From Mesorhizobium sp. CU3 (GTDB lineage Bacteria > Pseudomonadota > Alphaproteobacteria > Rhizobiales > Rhizobiaceae), in the NCBI RefSeq assembly GCF_006442965.1, contig NZ_VFWX01000001.1, positions 1-64,000 on the forward strand: 64,000 nucleotides of DNA, read 5' to 3'. The translations under genes and the position numbers were made by a program. Below are positions 9,147 through 18,461 of the stretch, piece by piece. Positions within the stretch are counted from its first letter, which is position 1. Every line of letters begins with the position of its first letter. The notes beneath the pieces are model-generated. The model saw only the letters and a program-made list of their open reading frames with translations, did not search any database and had not been told where the DNA came from.

Positions 9147-10097
9147 CTAGAAGAAAATGCCTTTCATCCGGATTATCACCGGTAGCATCACGACCATCAT
9201 CACCACCGGGAAGATACAGAGACCCAGAGGGATCATCATCTTCACCGGCAAAGCATTCGCCCGCTCTTCAGCCCGCAGAATGCGTTGTCCTCGCATTTCG
9301 TCACTGTAGATACGAAGCGCCTCCGTAAGGCTGGTGCCGAGTTCCTCGGACTGCCGAAATAAGACGGCCAAGGCCTTCGCTTCATCGAGACCGATACGAT
9401 CGGATAATTCGCGCAGTGCCTCACGCAGTGGTTTGCCGGCCCGCAACTGCAAATTCATGATGGCAAGCTGAATGCCGAGCCACTTGTGAGTTCCAGCAAG
9501 CTCGGCGCCGACACGCTCGACTGCCGCCTCCAGACTCATGCCGGCATCGGCGCAGGTGATCATCATATCCATGAAGTCCGGAAAGCTTCGCCGATAAATC
9601 TGCTTCTGGGTGCTCTCGAAGCGGTCCAGCATAATGCTGGGGATGACAAGGCAACCGAGCCCGAGCATGGCCGCACCGAGGAAAGCAAGAACACTGGGCA
9701 GTTGGGGCGGCAGCAGATAAGAAAATAACACAAAACTAACAAGAAATCCGACGCCTACGGCACCGAGGCGACAAATCGTATAGATGATCGGGGCGCTCGG
9801 TTGATGGAAGCCGGCGCGAAATAACTTTGCTTCTAGCGCGTTTGGTTCGCCTCGTTCCTTTTCCAGAGCTTTGAAATACGCATCGACGGGCCGTTGGGCT
9901 GAGATCCTGTTTATTTCCTGTTGTGCTGTAAGAGAACGACGACTGACGAGACCCTCGGATACCAGGCGGTCCGCGATTCGCCGCCTCGTTTCGAAGACCG
10001 GCACCAAGATCAGAGCTGCAACCAGAAAGATCGCGCCCGCCGCCAGAAACACAGCGATCGACAACAGCAGCGGCGAATTTCCGAGATCATTTAGCAA
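9147..10097 (-). CDS. tadC: Tad pilus inner-membrane platform protein TadC
   Basis: 316 residues. It has an N-terminal membrane segment, a cytosolic T2SSF (GspF-like) domain at about 150-270 containing ADAGMSLEAAVERVG, and C-terminal membrane helices. It partners TadB around the CpaF ATPase to drive pilus assembly. The start must be the TTG at 10097: no ATG or GTG lies between the tadB stop (10113) and conserved protein sequence. It follows tadB by 15 bp. Confidence 0.92.
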   Translation of the reverse strand: MLNDLGNSPLLLSIAVFLAAGAIFLVAALILVPVFETRRRIADRLVSEGLVSRRSLTAQQEINRISAQRPVDAYFKALEKERGEPNALEAKLFRAGFHQPSAPIIYTICRLGAVGVGFLVSFVLFSYLLPPQLPSVLAFLGAAMLGLGCLVIPSIMLDRFESTQKQIYRRSFPDFMDMMITCADAGMSLEAAVERVGAELAGTHKWLGIQLAIMNLQLRAGKPLREALRELSDRIGLDEAKALAVLFRQSEELGTSLTEALRIYSDEMRGQRILRAEERANALPVKMMIPLGLCIFPVVMMVVMLPVIIRMKGIFF

Positions 10098-10112
10098 GAT
10101 TTGCGCCCGGTC

Positions 10113-11084
10113 CTAAAAGTCGAAATTGACCATCCGATACATGATGTAGTCGCCAAGAAGCGCCCAACCTCCGAACAAGACGAAGACTGGCAGTATGAGG
10201 GGGCTACCCCAAACATCTCCATAGTAACTCGGCGCGATACCCCAAAGAACTAGGAACATCAGCACCGGAAACAGAGAAATGATCCAAGCCGACATTCTTC
10301 CCTCGGCCGACAGCGACTTGATCTTCAACCTGAGCTTCCGTCGCTCCCTCATAACCGAAGCAAGATTGGACAGTATCTCGGTAAGGTTACCGCCCGTTTT
10401 CGCCTGAATGGAGAGCGATACGGACAAAAGCTGCACCCCTTCGAAGCCAACCCGCTCGGACAACTTGCGCACTGCCTGCTCTAAGCTAAGACCGAACGAG
10501 ATTTCATCGAACACAATGCCGAATTCGGTACCAAGCGGGTCAGGCATTTCGCGCGCGACAAGCCCAATAGCCACGGTTGTGGGGTGGCCGGCGCGCAACG
10601 AGCGGACGATCATGTCGAGCGCATCTGGGAGTTGAGCCGCAAACTTGTTGATTCTTCTGTTTTTGGCGCGCCTCATCACAAGCAAGGGAAGGGCCAATCC
10701 CACGAAGAGGAAAATCAGGCTCGCTACCAGGACCGAGGAGCTCAACAGTAGAATTGCGATCAAGGCAAGCACAAGGCCAGCCAACGCGAAAACCGCTGCA
10801 AAGCTCACCGGACTGCCGGTTATGCCTGACTGTGTATAAAGTCGATTGAGGGCTACAGCGCCAAAAGCGAAATCGCCCGATGCCGTCAGGCCACGTTCCT
10901 GCAGAAGGCTTTGCAGACTTTGTTCCGCCGGGGCGTCCTGGCCGATGAATTGAAGGCGGCGATTGATAACGCCGGCTCTTGCACGAGTGCCGGCAATGGA
11001 AAGGTACATGACCTCCACGGCGATAATAACTGATGCCGCCGCCAGCACGTAGATGAGGTACAGCAAAGTCTGGCCCGTCAACAT
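10113..11084 (-). CDS. tadB: Tad pilus inner-membrane platform protein TadB
   Basis: 323 residues. It has N-terminal and central membrane helices, a T2SSF domain (RSLRAGHPTTVAIGLVAREM; LSIQAKTGGNLTEILSNLA), and two C-terminal helices. It is homologous to GspF and works with TadC. Its ATG overlaps the cpaF stop codon (ATGA arrangement), implying translational coupling. Confidence 0.92.
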   Translation of the reverse strand: MLTGQTLLYLIYVLAAASVIIAVEVMYLSIAGTRARAGVINRRLQFIGQDAPAEQSLQSLLQERGLTASGDFAFGAVALNRLYTQSGITGSPVSFAAVFALAGLVLALIAILLLSSSVLVASLIFLFVGLALPLLVMRRAKNRRINKFAAQLPDALDMIVRSLRAGHPTTVAIGLVAREMPDPLGTEFGIVFDEISFGLSLEQAVRKLSERVGFEGVQLLSVSLSIQAKTGGNLTEILSNLASVMRERRKLRLKIKSLSAEGRMSAWIISLFPVLMFLVLWGIAPSYYGDVWGSPLILPVFVLFGGWALLGDYIMYRMVNFDF

Positions 11085-12463
11085 CAGAGCGGAACCTGCG
11101 GATTGAAGGCATCCTTGACGAAATGATGCCCGAGGGTGGCGACTTCAGCCGCAAAGCGCGGGCGCACGCCGGTGGCGCGGAATTCGCCCGTGATGCTGCC
11201 ATCCGCAGCGACGTCGCGTCGAACGAAATGATAGATTTCCTGGAGTTGGACGACGTTGCCCTCCATGCCTGTGATCTCGGAAATGGAGACCACACGCCGG
11301 CCGCCATCCGAGAGGCGCTGGGTCTGCACTATGATGTCGATGGCCGACGCTATCTGTGCCCGGATCGAATCATTCGTCATCGGCATGCCCGCCATGCCCA
11401 CCATCTGCTCGAGCCGCGAGATCGCATCGCGTGGCGTGTTGGCATGGATCGTCGTCATCGAGCCTTCATGGCCGGTGTTCATGGCCTGAAGCATGTCGAA
11501 AGCTTCCTCGCCGCGCACCTCGCCGACGATGATGCGGTCGGGCCGCATGCGCAGCGCGTTTTTCAAGAGTTCGCGCTGACGGACTTCGCCCTTGCCTTCT
11601 ATATTGGGCGGTCGCGTTTCCAGCCGGCCGACATGCGGCTGCTGCAGTTGCAGCTCAGCCGCGTCCTCGATCGTGACAAGACGTTCCTTCGTCGGAATGT
11701 AGCTCGACAGCGCATTCAAGAGCGTTGTCTTGCCGCTGCCGGTGCCACCCGACACCAGGATCGACTTGCGCGATTGCACAGCGATCCTCAGCAGGTCGAC
11801 CATCGGCGCCCGGATCGAATTGAAGGCAATCAATCGCTCCAGCGAATATGGACGCTTGGAGAATTTGCGGATCGACACCAAGGGGCCGTCGACCGAAATC
11901 GGCCGCACGGCAATGTTGACGCGCGAGCCGTCGTCGAGGCGCGCGTCGACCATCGGCGTCGACTCGTCGACACGCCTGCCGATGTTCGATACGATCTTGT
12001 TGATCACCCTCAGAAGATGCGCCTCGTCGCGGAAGCGGATCGACGTTTCCTCGAGCACGCCGCGCCGCTCGATAAAGACCCGCTTGTGGGTGTTGATCAA
12101 AATGTCGGCAATGGAATCGTCCTTGAGCAGCGGCTCGATCGGGCCCAGGCCGAGCATCTCGTCGGCAGTGTCGCTGGTCAGCTGGTCGAGCTCGCGCGCA
12201 TTCAGCGGCACGTTCCGGGCACGAACGAATTCGCGCACGATCGGGCGAATGTCGTTCAATATCTCTTCCTTGCTGGCCGACTCCAAAGCCGCAAGGTTGA
12301 AACGGTCGATGAGATGGCGGTGCAGATCGACCTTCAGCGCCAGAAAGTCGTCATCCTTGGTCTCGACCTCGAGCTGAGTGTCCGTCGACGGCGATGAAAG
12401 TGATGACGCCACGGGCTGCGGCAACCGCGCATCGCCCTGCCCTTTGATGAAGCGACCCAACAT
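11084..12463 (-). CDS. cpaF: Tad pilus assembly ATPase CpaF/TadA
   Basis: 459 residues, a GspE/VirB11-type secretion ATPase. Walker [10 protein letters not shown] is at 239-247. The Asp-box [11 protein letters not shown], Walker B-region [20 protein letters not shown] and His-box [13 protein letters not shown] follow. An N-terminal all-alpha region precedes the N domain, as in CpaF. It powers polymerisation, and perhaps retraction, of Flp pili at the inner membrane. It is the first gene of the minus-strand arm, transcribed away from the flp genes. Confidence 0.95.
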   Translation of the reverse strand: MLGRFIKGQGDARLPQPVASSLSSPSTDTQLEVETKDDDFLALKVDLHRHLIDRFNLAALESASKEEILNDIRPIVREFVRARNVPLNARELDQLTSDTADEMLGLGPIEPLLKDDSIADILINTHKRVFIERRGVLEETSIRFRDEAHLLRVINKIVSNIGRRVDESTPMVDARLDDGSRVNIAVRPISVDGPLVSIRKFSKRPYSLERLIAFNSIRAPMVDLLRIAVQSRKSILVSGGTGSGKTTLLNALSSYIPTKERLVTIEDAAELQLQQPHVGRLETRPPNIEGKGEVRQRELLKNALRMRPDRIIVGEVRGEEAFDMLQAMNTGHEGSMTTIHANTPRDAISRLEQMVGMAGMPMTNDSIRAQIASAIDIIVQTQRLSDGGRRVVSISEITGMEGNVVQLQEIYHFVRRDVAADGSITGEFRATGVRPRFAAEVATLGHHFVKDAFNPQVPL

Positions 12464-12827
12464 GCCGCACAGCCCCTTATATATCCCCTCCTTGGAAACT
12501 ATGCGTTAACCACGGGAGGCACAAGCGGCGCGAAGCCATGAAGCGTGTATTACTTGCAACATAGTTAAGGAAACAAACGCCCTAACTGCCGATCTATTTA
12601 CAATTGGTCCGCCATGTCCCCGACCAAGGTCCTAGGACCTTTGGTGACATGTGGCTGGATATCCCATTAAACCCTTAGATATAAAGCCTTATATTCAATC
12701 TCTAATACCTCCTCACTTGGGGTGGCCTTGTGGCCGAATTGTGAATGAATGGTTAAGATCGCTTGAAAAATGAAGCGAATCAAAGCGTTGTCAAAACTTA
12801 AAGTGCCGCGGATCGAGTATTGAAAGG

Positions 12828-12842
12828 TTAAAGCTCCGTTAA
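12828..12842 (+). promoter_or_regulatory. CtrA box TTAA-N7-TTAA upstream of flp
   Basis: TTAAAGCTCCGTTAA is an exact match to the CtrA consensus TTAA-N7-TTAA. It ends 5 bp before a TTGACA -35 hexamer and about 120 bp before the first flp start. In Caulobacter crescentus CtrA activates pilA, so the same cell-cycle control is likely here. Confidence 0.75.
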
Positions 12843-12847
12843 TCCGT

Positions 12848-12877
12848 TTGACACTGCTTTTTCGCACGACCTAGGAT
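12848..12877 (+). promoter_or_regulatory. Probable flp promoter
   Basis: TTGACA at 12848-12853 followed, after an 18-bp spacer, by TAGGAT at 12872-12877. It lies immediately downstream of the CtrA box and upstream of the first flp gene, leaving a leader of about 80 nt. Confidence 0.55.
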
Positions 12878-12962
12878 TGAAGGTGACGGGGGATGCTTGG
12901 GTATGGGGTTCATCCTTAGCTCTGTCTCGTCGGGTTCAAACCTCCAAAGGGAGATATTTCGC

Positions 12963-13151
12963 ATGAACAAGCTCATGACGATGGCCCGGCAGTTCCGCGA
13001 CGATGAAAACGGCGCTGCTATGGTCGAGTATACGGTCCTGCTCGGCATCATCACGGTTGCCGTGATCGCCACTATCATCACCGTGGGTGGCTGGGTCTCG
13101 GGTCGCTGGTCGGCTCTCAACAGCGCCCTGCCCACCACGCCGGCCTCCTGA
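12963..13151 (+). CDS. flp1: Flp pilin, first copy
   Basis: 62 residues. Typical Flp prepilin: a short charged leader ending ENG, then AAMVEYTVLLGII... with the Glu-Tyr pair after the cleavage site, one hydrophobic helix and a short variable tail. TadV would cut after the Gly. It is the major subunit of Tad pili. ATG 12963 is preceded by AAAGGGAG. A hairpin follows directly. Confidence 0.95.
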   Translation: MNKLMTMARQFRDDENGAAMVEYTVLLGIITVAVIATIITVGGWVSGRWSALNSALPTTPAS

Positions 13152-13159
13152 TGTTGCCC

Positions 13160-13184
13160 GCCCAAGCGATAATGTCGCTTGGGC
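13160..13184 (+). terminator. Perfect 10-bp hairpin between the two flp genes
   Basis: GCCCAAGCGA (13160-13169), loop TAATG, TCGCTTGGGC (13175-13184). No T-run follows, so it may work as an attenuator or an mRNA 3'-stabilising structure rather than a full terminator, raising flp1 transcript over downstream genes. A second inverted pair, CCACTAG...CTAGTGG, lies at about 13188-13219. Confidence 0.6.
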
Positions 13185-13249
13185 GTACCACTAGTCGAGA
13201 CAAGGCCTCGGCTAGTGGCTGGCTTAAGGCTTCGAAGGGAACAGTTGCG

Positions 13250-13441
13250 ATGATAACGCTCGTTACGATGGCCAAGCAGTTCCGCGACGATGAGGACGGT
13301 GCTGCCATGGTCGAATATACCGTCCTGCTCGGCATCATTACCGTCGCGGTTATTGCCACGATCATTGCCGTGGGTGGGTGGGTCAGCGGTGAGTGGACGA
13401 CGCTTAACACGTCGCTCGCTTCAGCGACTCCAGCTTCTTAA
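13250..13441 (+). CDS. flp2: Flp pilin, second copy
   Basis: 63 residues, close paralogue of the first pilin. The segment FRDDEDGAAMVEYTVLLG differs from copy 1 by one residue; the C-terminal tail is the most divergent part. SD GAAGGGA precedes the ATG at 13250. The pair is a tandem duplication. Copy 2 could be a second major subunit or a dispensable duplicate. Confidence 0.93.
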   Translation: MITLVTMAKQFRDDEDGAAMVEYTVLLGIITVAVIATIIAVGGWVSGEWTTLNTSLASATPAS

Positions 13442-13490
13442 TTGGAACTTCTGGGACAACAGAAGAGCAACTAAGGCGGCAACACTAACT

Positions 13491-13522
13491 CTGGATGCCG
13501 GCGCAATTGCCCCGGCGTCCAG
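13491..13522 (+). terminator. Hairpin after the second flp gene
   Basis: CTGGATGCCGG (13491-13501) pairs with CCGGCGTCCAG (13512-13522) around a 10-nt loop. It lies between flp2 and cpaB, with no T-run. Probably a partial terminator or processing site separating the abundant pilin message from assembly genes. Confidence 0.5.
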
Positions 13523-13570
13523 GGGCAGCAACGTAAAAGCAAGGCAACAAGCGTTCAGGCGGGGGCCAAA

Positions 13571-14614
13571 ATGCGCGCAAACACGGTGATAATGATTATC
13601 CTGGCTGGCGTGTTCGGCGTGCTGGCTGTCGTGCTGGCCAATATGTGGCTGGCTAACCAACGCAGCGCCATGGCAAAGCCCGGCGACCTGCCGCGCGATA
13701 CGATCGTCGTGGCAGCGACGCAGCTCAAATTCGGCGATTCTTTGAGCGCCGACAAATTGCGCGAAATACCATGGCCGGCCGGCGCCGTTCCGGCAGGCGC
13801 CTTCAAAACGACGAAGGATCTTCTGGCCGGCGACGGCGCGAAGCAGGCGCTTCAGGCGATCGGCGTCAATGAACCGGTGCTTGCGACCAAGATCACCGGG
13901 CCAGGTCAGCGCGCCACGCTATCGGCCGTACTGGCGGAGGGCATGAAGGCCGTCTCAATCCGCGTCAACGACGTGCTTGGCGTCGCGGGCTTTGTATTCC
14001 CCGGCGACCGCGTCGACGTGCTTTTGACGCGCACTGTTCGCAGTGACGAAGGCGCCGACAAGAGCTTCGTCGATGTGCTTTTGCAGAGCGTGAAAGTGCT
14101 GGCCGTCGACCAGGTGGCCGATGAAAGCAAGGACAGCCCGACGGTCGTGAAGGCCGTGACGGTCGAAGTCAACACCAAGGATGCACAGAAGCTGACCCTT
14201 GCCGCCGGCGCCGGTCAATTGTCGCTGGCGTTGCGCCAGGCGGCGGCCAACAAGGCGGAAACCACCGAGCGGATCACCCTCTCCGACCTTTCCGGCGACA
14301 CGCCGGATGACGTCGCCAAGCGGCAGGCGGAAGCCCAGAAGCAGGCAGCGGCCGACGCCGCGGCTGCAGCCGACCGCCAGCGGGCCGACGACCAGCGCAA
14401 GCAGGCCGACGCCAAGATGGATGGACTGGCCAAGGCCGTGGAGCGCGTTGGAAGCCAGGTGGATGAGCTGAGCAAGAAGCCTGCAACGATCGTGCAGGCG
14501 GCGCCCGAGGCCGAGCCCTTAAAGGTCGTTCAATCCGAACCGCCGGTACGGGCAACGGTCGGGGTGTTTCGTGGAGTGAAACTCGAGACGTACGACGTGC
14601 CGCGCCAACCCTAA
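13571..14614 (+). CDS. cpaB: Tad pilus assembly protein CpaB/RcpC
   Basis: 347 residues. One N-terminal membrane anchor (about 5-27), an SAF/antifreeze-like domain at about 45-115, and the RcpC/CpaB domain around residues 120-220 (VSIRVNDVLGVAGFVFPGDRVDVL). The C-terminal third is an Ala/Gln/Lys/Asp-rich predicted coiled coil (about 245-300), longer than in the shortest family members. It is periplasmic and thought to support secretin function. It is followed by cpaC. Confidence 0.92.
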   Translation: MRANTVIMIILAGVFGVLAVVLANMWLANQRSAMAKPGDLPRDTIVVAATQLKFGDSLSADKLREIPWPAGAVPAGAFKTTKDLLAGDGAKQALQAIGVNEPVLATKITGPGQRATLSAVLAEGMKAVSIRVNDVLGVAGFVFPGDRVDVLLTRTVRSDEGADKSFVDVLLQSVKVLAVDQVADESKDSPTVVKAVTVEVNTKDAQKLTLAAGAGQLSLALRQAAANKAETTERITLSDLSGDTPDDVAKRQAEAQKQAAADAAAAADRQRADDQRKQADAKMDGLAKAVERVGSQVDELSKKPATIVQAAPEAEPLKVVQSEPPVRATVGVFRGVKLETYDVPRQP

Positions 14615-14666
14615 AAGGGGGGCGGCAAACGAGGGCTGCCAAGTGGCAGTGTATGGGGAGACGGGG

Positions 14667-16112
14667 ATGAGTTTGTTTTGGGTCAGGATGGCCGCGGCCG
14701 CGCTATCCTTTTTCGGATTGGCGGCGATCTTTGGCCAGGCGGCCAATGCGGCCGACCGCTTCATCGACGTGTCCCGCCCCTCGCTCCACCGGGTGTTCGT
14801 GCCGGTTTCCCAATCCGCCACGATCCAGGTGAATGCCACGCTGGGCGATATCGTCGTCGGCGACGAGAAGATCGCCGACGCGCAGCCGATGACTGACAAG
14901 ACGCTTTACATTATCGGCAAGGCTGTTGGCACCACTACGGTGAACCTGTTTTCGGACGACAAGCGCTCGCTTGGCACCATTCAGATTGAAGTCGGCCAGG
15001 ATGTCAGCGACATGGCGGCGGCGATCCGCCAGGTGGCTCCGAAAGCCCGCATCGAGATTGGTTCCTTGAACGGCAAGGTTCGGCTTTCCGGTCACGTCAA
15101 GGATGCCGCGACGCTCGCGCAAATCATGGAGGTCGCTCAGCAATATGGGCCCGAAGGCGTCATCAATTCGGTCTCCATCGACGACAGCCAGCAGGTAAAC
15201 CTGTCGGTTCGCATTCTGGAGGCCAAACGCAATGCCGGCCGCGATCTGGGGGTCTCGCTCAGGGGCTCCAACAAAAGCGGCAAAACCATATTCGGAACCG
15301 GCGATGCGACTGTCGACAAGGATGGGACGGTGCTGGGCGCCGGTGATCTGGTAAGCGGTCTTCTTTCGGGCAGCAATCCGTTCGGCGCTTTGATCACCCG
15401 CGTCATCGACAGTAACATCAAGGTGGATTTGATCATCCAGGCGCTGGAGTCGAAAGGCGTCGTGAGACTGCTGGCGGAACCCAATCTTACTACCCTTTCG
15501 GGCGAGACCGCGAGCTTCAATGCCGGCGGCGAAGTGCCCATCCGTCAGGTTGTCAACAACGACCAAGTGACCATCGTCTACAAGCAGTTCGGTGTGAACC
15601 TGAACTTCACGCCGGTGGTGCTTGACGATGACAAGATCCATATCAAGCTTTCTCCGGAAGTAAGCGACCTCACAGGGTTCACGACGGCCGGCGATCCGAT
15701 TTTCACCAATCGCAAACTCGACACGGTGGTTGAGCTGCGCGACGGCCAGAGCTTCGCAGTCGGCGGGCTGCTGTCGAGCAAGACCACCAAGGAACAGGAT
15801 CAGGTGCCGTGGCTCGGGCAGGTGCCGATCGTCGGCGCTTTGTTCCACAATTCCAGTGCACAGAAGGAAGAGACGGAGTTGGTCGTCATCGTGACACCGC
15901 ACCTGGTGCGGCCGGTGAAACCAGGCGAGCAGTTGGCAACTCCGCTCGACAAAACCAGGCCAGCCAACGACCCGGAACTTTTCCTGCTCGGACAGCTCGA
16001 AGTCAGCAAGGACATGATCCGCAGGTATGAGCATGGGGACGGCGTCACCGGCCCCTATGGCCACATGCTGGACGTCAAATCGAAGGACAAGCTGGTCTAT
16101 GTCAAGAAATAA
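14667..16112 (+). CDS. cpaC: Tad pilus outer-membrane secretin CpaC/RcpA
   Basis: 481 residues from ATG 14667, which is preceded by a GGGGAGACGGGG purine run; a GTG at 14643 would add eight residues before a normal signal peptide. The signal peptide ends around AANAA. Then come the N-terminal secretin domain (VFVPVSQSATIQVN), a BON domain (about 110-175), and the secretin core with VPIRQ...VNLNFTPVVLDDDKIHIKLSPEVSDL and the end motif ELVVIVTPHLVRP. It forms the outer-membrane channel for Flp pili. Confidence 0.94.
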   Translation: MSLFWVRMAAAALSFFGLAAIFGQAANAADRFIDVSRPSLHRVFVPVSQSATIQVNATLGDIVVGDEKIADAQPMTDKTLYIIGKAVGTTTVNLFSDDKRSLGTIQIEVGQDVSDMAAAIRQVAPKARIEIGSLNGKVRLSGHVKDAATLAQIMEVAQQYGPEGVINSVSIDDSQQVNLSVRILEAKRNAGRDLGVSLRGSNKSGKTIFGTGDATVDKDGTVLGAGDLVSGLLSGSNPFGALITRVIDSNIKVDLIIQALESKGVVRLLAEPNLTTLSGETASFNAGGEVPIRQVVNNDQVTIVYKQFGVNLNFTPVVLDDDKIHIKLSPEVSDLTGFTTAGDPIFTNRKLDTVVELRDGQSFAVGGLLSSKTTKEQDQVPWLGQVPIVGALFHNSSAQKEETELVVIVTPHLVRPVKPGEQLATPLDKTRPANDPELFLLGQLEVSKDMIRRYEHGDGVTGPYGHMLDVKSKDKLVYVKK

Positions 16113-16410
16113 GCTCCTCCTGGTCCTTCTCAGCTCTGGCCTGCTCGCCGGCTGCGCGGCGGACTATCTGAACAACTACGACACGATGACGCTGGCTTCC
16201 GGCGATGCGCAGAAAACCAACCAGCTGCTGCAGACCGTCGACTCGTACAATCCGGCGTCCAACAACACGAAGATCGAAGGCGATGGCGCACGGTCCGTCG
16301 GCGTCGTCCAGAAATACAAGCTGCCGCCTAGCACGCCCGCACCAACCACGAACATGACAGTTAATGTCGGCGGCGGGGGTGTAAGCGAGCCGCCAACGGC
16401 GGCGCAGTGA
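16099..16410 (+). CDS. Small lipoprotein of the Tad locus
   Basis: 103 residues. The ATG at 16099 lies inside the last codons of cpaC, so translation is coupled. Signal peptide with lipobox LLAGC (Cys near residue 18). The mature part is Asn/Thr/Gly-rich and ends in a low-complexity tail. It occupies the place of cpaD but is about half the usual length and shows no CpaD similarity I can recognise, so a pilotin-like or accessory role is only inferred. Confidence 0.75.
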   Translation: MSRNKLLLVLLSSGLLAGCAADYLNNYDTMTLASGDAQKTNQLLQTVDSYNPASNNTKIEGDGARSVGVVQKYKLPPSTPAPTTNMTVNVGGGGVSEPPTAAQ

Positions 16411-16476
16411 GGTGAACCGCAGTACGCGGCCAGGTCAGGCGAGGAGGGCCTGAGCGGGAGAGTAGAGGGTGGGGTA

Positions 16477-17931
16477 ATGTTGGGGACCGTTCGCAAGTTC
16501 TGGCGCGATCAAAGGGGTGTAGCGCTCCTGCTGGTAAGCATCATGCTGCCAGCGATCATCGGCTTCTCGCTGCTGGCGATCGACATGAGCCGGGTCAACA
16601 ACCTGCACGCCGATCTCCAAAAAGCCGCGGATGCGATGTCGCTCGCCGCGGCGGCGGAGCTCGACGGCCAGTCCGACAGCATCACGCGCGCGAATCGCGC
16701 TATCGCTAACCTGGTCGCCAACAACTACACCTTCTCCACAGCCGGACCGCCGCAGATCTTGCAGCAATCCGGGATCACTACGCGCTACCTGAAGTCGTTG
16801 CCTGTCAACGACACCACGGCCGTCGCCACGTCCATGGTCATCACCGACGAAGTCACCGACGCCGCGCTTGCCCGGTTCGTGGAAGTCACCGTCACGCCGG
16901 TGGGCTTCTCGGCGATATTCCCGGTTTCCTACATCTCCTCCACGGCCAGCGGATCGTTCAACGTCGGGGCCAAGGCCATCGCCGGATTCAGCACCTCGGT
17001 CTGCGACTACACACCGGTTTTCATCTGCAATCCGTATGAAGGCAATCCGGGTGGCGTGTCGTTGGAAATGGCTGCCCAGCAGCGCCAATATCGCCGCCGG
17101 CAGATCATCCTGCGCAACAATGGCGCCTGGCAGAACGGGAACTTCTCGTTCCTCGCCTCGCCCGACGGCAATGGCGCGAACCAGCTTGAATTGTCGCTTG
17201 CCAGGGTGAAGCCGTCGGGCTGCTATGCGCAGGACGGCGTCGACACAGAGCCGGGACAGAATGCCGGCCCCGTTCAGGACGGGCTCAACGCCCGGTTCGG
17301 CATCAGCAAATCCTATATCGGCACAGCCAACGGACCGGCCCTCAATGTCCGCATGGGCCTGAAGAGCTTCAACTGCAACAACAAGACCACATTCGAGACC
17401 GATCCCACGAAGGGCATCGGCCTTGAAGAAGACCCCTGCATCTCCGCCGGCAACTGCACACTGATGGGCGGCCGGATGGGCGAAGGCAACTGGAATCTCG
17501 CGAGATATTGGTCCGCCAATCACCCGACGCGCGGCGCCCTGCCATCGGCTCTTTCGGGGACCGGCAACGATCTGCCGACCCGCTACGAGACCTATAGGTA
17601 CGAGATCGATCCCAACGGCGACGGAAACACGTCCGATAACATTATCGGCGACGCCTCCGTCGGCGGCGAGACCGGAAATCCATCCTGCAGCCAGACGCCC
17701 GTGACAACGGTCGACCGGCGCATCCTATACGGGGCAATCATCGACTGCACCGCCAACGGCTTCAACGGACGCGCGACAAGCGTCCCGGTCCACGCCTTCG
17801 GCAGTTTCTTCATCACCGAGCCGATCAAGGACGGCAAGGACATCTATGTCGAGTTGGTCGACATCACCGGCAAAGGCGGTCGCGGCACGCTGGACAATTT
17901 CCTCCGCGACGAAGCGCAGATTTATCGGTGA
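16477..17931 (+). CDS. tadG: TadG-like pilus assembly protein
   Basis: 484 residues. The N-terminus has the Tad motif (DQRGVALLLVSIMLPAIIGF) with one membrane helix, then ADLQKAADAMSLAAAAEL, typical of TadG. A long extracytoplasmic region carries several Cys pairs (SVCDYTPVFIC, DPCISAGNC). It probably acts as a minor pilin-like or surface component of the Tad apparatus. It overlaps or abuts tadE. Confidence 0.88.
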   Translation: MLGTVRKFWRDQRGVALLLVSIMLPAIIGFSLLAIDMSRVNNLHADLQKAADAMSLAAAAELDGQSDSITRANRAIANLVANNYTFSTAGPPQILQQSGITTRYLKSLPVNDTTAVATSMVITDEVTDAALARFVEVTVTPVGFSAIFPVSYISSTASGSFNVGAKAIAGFSTSVCDYTPVFICNPYEGNPGGVSLEMAAQQRQYRRRQIILRNNGAWQNGNFSFLASPDGNGANQLELSLARVKPSGCYAQDGVDTEPGQNAGPVQDGLNARFGISKSYIGTANGPALNVRMGLKSFNCNNKTTFETDPTKGIGLEEDPCISAGNCTLMGGRMGEGNWNLARYWSANHPTRGALPSALSGTGNDLPTRYETYRYEIDPNGDGNTSDNIIGDASVGGETGNPSCSQTPVTTVDRRILYGAIIDCTANGFNGRATSVPVHAFGSFFITEPIKDGKDIYVELVDITGKGGRGTLDNFLRDEAQIYR

Positions 17932-17936
17932 CAGCG

Positions 17937-18461
17937 ATGTTTCGGTCGATTGCGCGTCAGTTCAGGAAGTTCCGGAAGGACCAGCGCGGGGCGGTGCTCG
18001 TCGAAATGACCATTGTCGCGCCTGTGATGCTTGTGCTGTGCGCCGGAGTCTTCGAGTTCGGCAATCTGATCCACGACAAATTGTTGATGCAGGCGGGACT
18101 TTCCGATGCAGCCCGCTACGGAGCTCGCTGCAACACCAAGCTCTATACCGACGCCGGCTTGGCGATCAACTGCGCTACCGTCGCCTCGAACATCGCGCTG
18201 TATGGCAATGTGGGCGGCACCGGGACCGCGCGCGTTCCGGGTTGGAACACTCAGAGCCCCAACGTGACCGTGACCATCGGAACCAACTGCAAGGACGCGG
18301 TTGTCAGCGGTGTCACGCAATATCGGTCGGTGACGCCGCAGGTTTGCGTCGTCAGGGCCGACGGCACCTATGCCTATAGCGGCGTTGGCCTGCTCTCGCT
18401 GGTCGGGATCGGCACGATCACGCTCACCGGCTACCACGAGGAGCGGTTGATCCGGTTTTGA
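17937..18461 (+). CDS. tadE: TadE-like pseudopilin
   Basis: 174 residues from ATG 17937; a GTG at 17928 overlapping the tadG stop is also possible. TadE signature: KDQRGAVLVEMTIVAPVMLVL, with the prepilin Gly and the Glu at +5 expected for processing by CpaA. A single N-terminal helix is followed by a periplasmic domain with Cys residues. It ends directly at the next pseudopilin gene. Confidence 0.9.
   Translation: MFRSIARQFRKFRKDQRGAVLVEMTIVAPVMLVLCAGVFEFGNLIHDKLLMQAGLSDAARYGARCNTKLYTDAGLAINCATVASNIALYGNVGGTGTARVPGWNTQSPNVTVTIGTNCKDAVVSGVTQYRSVTPQVCVVRADGTYAYSGVGLLSLVGIGTITLTGYHEERLIRF

Larger units (their letters stand above)
12464..12962. other. 499-bp intergenic control region between cpaF and flp
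   Basis: No coding sequence is supported here. It is A+T-richer than its surroundings and separates the divergent cpaF and flp arms. It holds a CtrA-type box, a -35/-10 pair for flp, and an imperfect hairpin at 12624-12644 (CCAAGGTCC, TA, then GGACC-T-TTGG) enclosed by a wider ATGTC...GACAT pair at 12614-12650. Confidence 0.75.
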
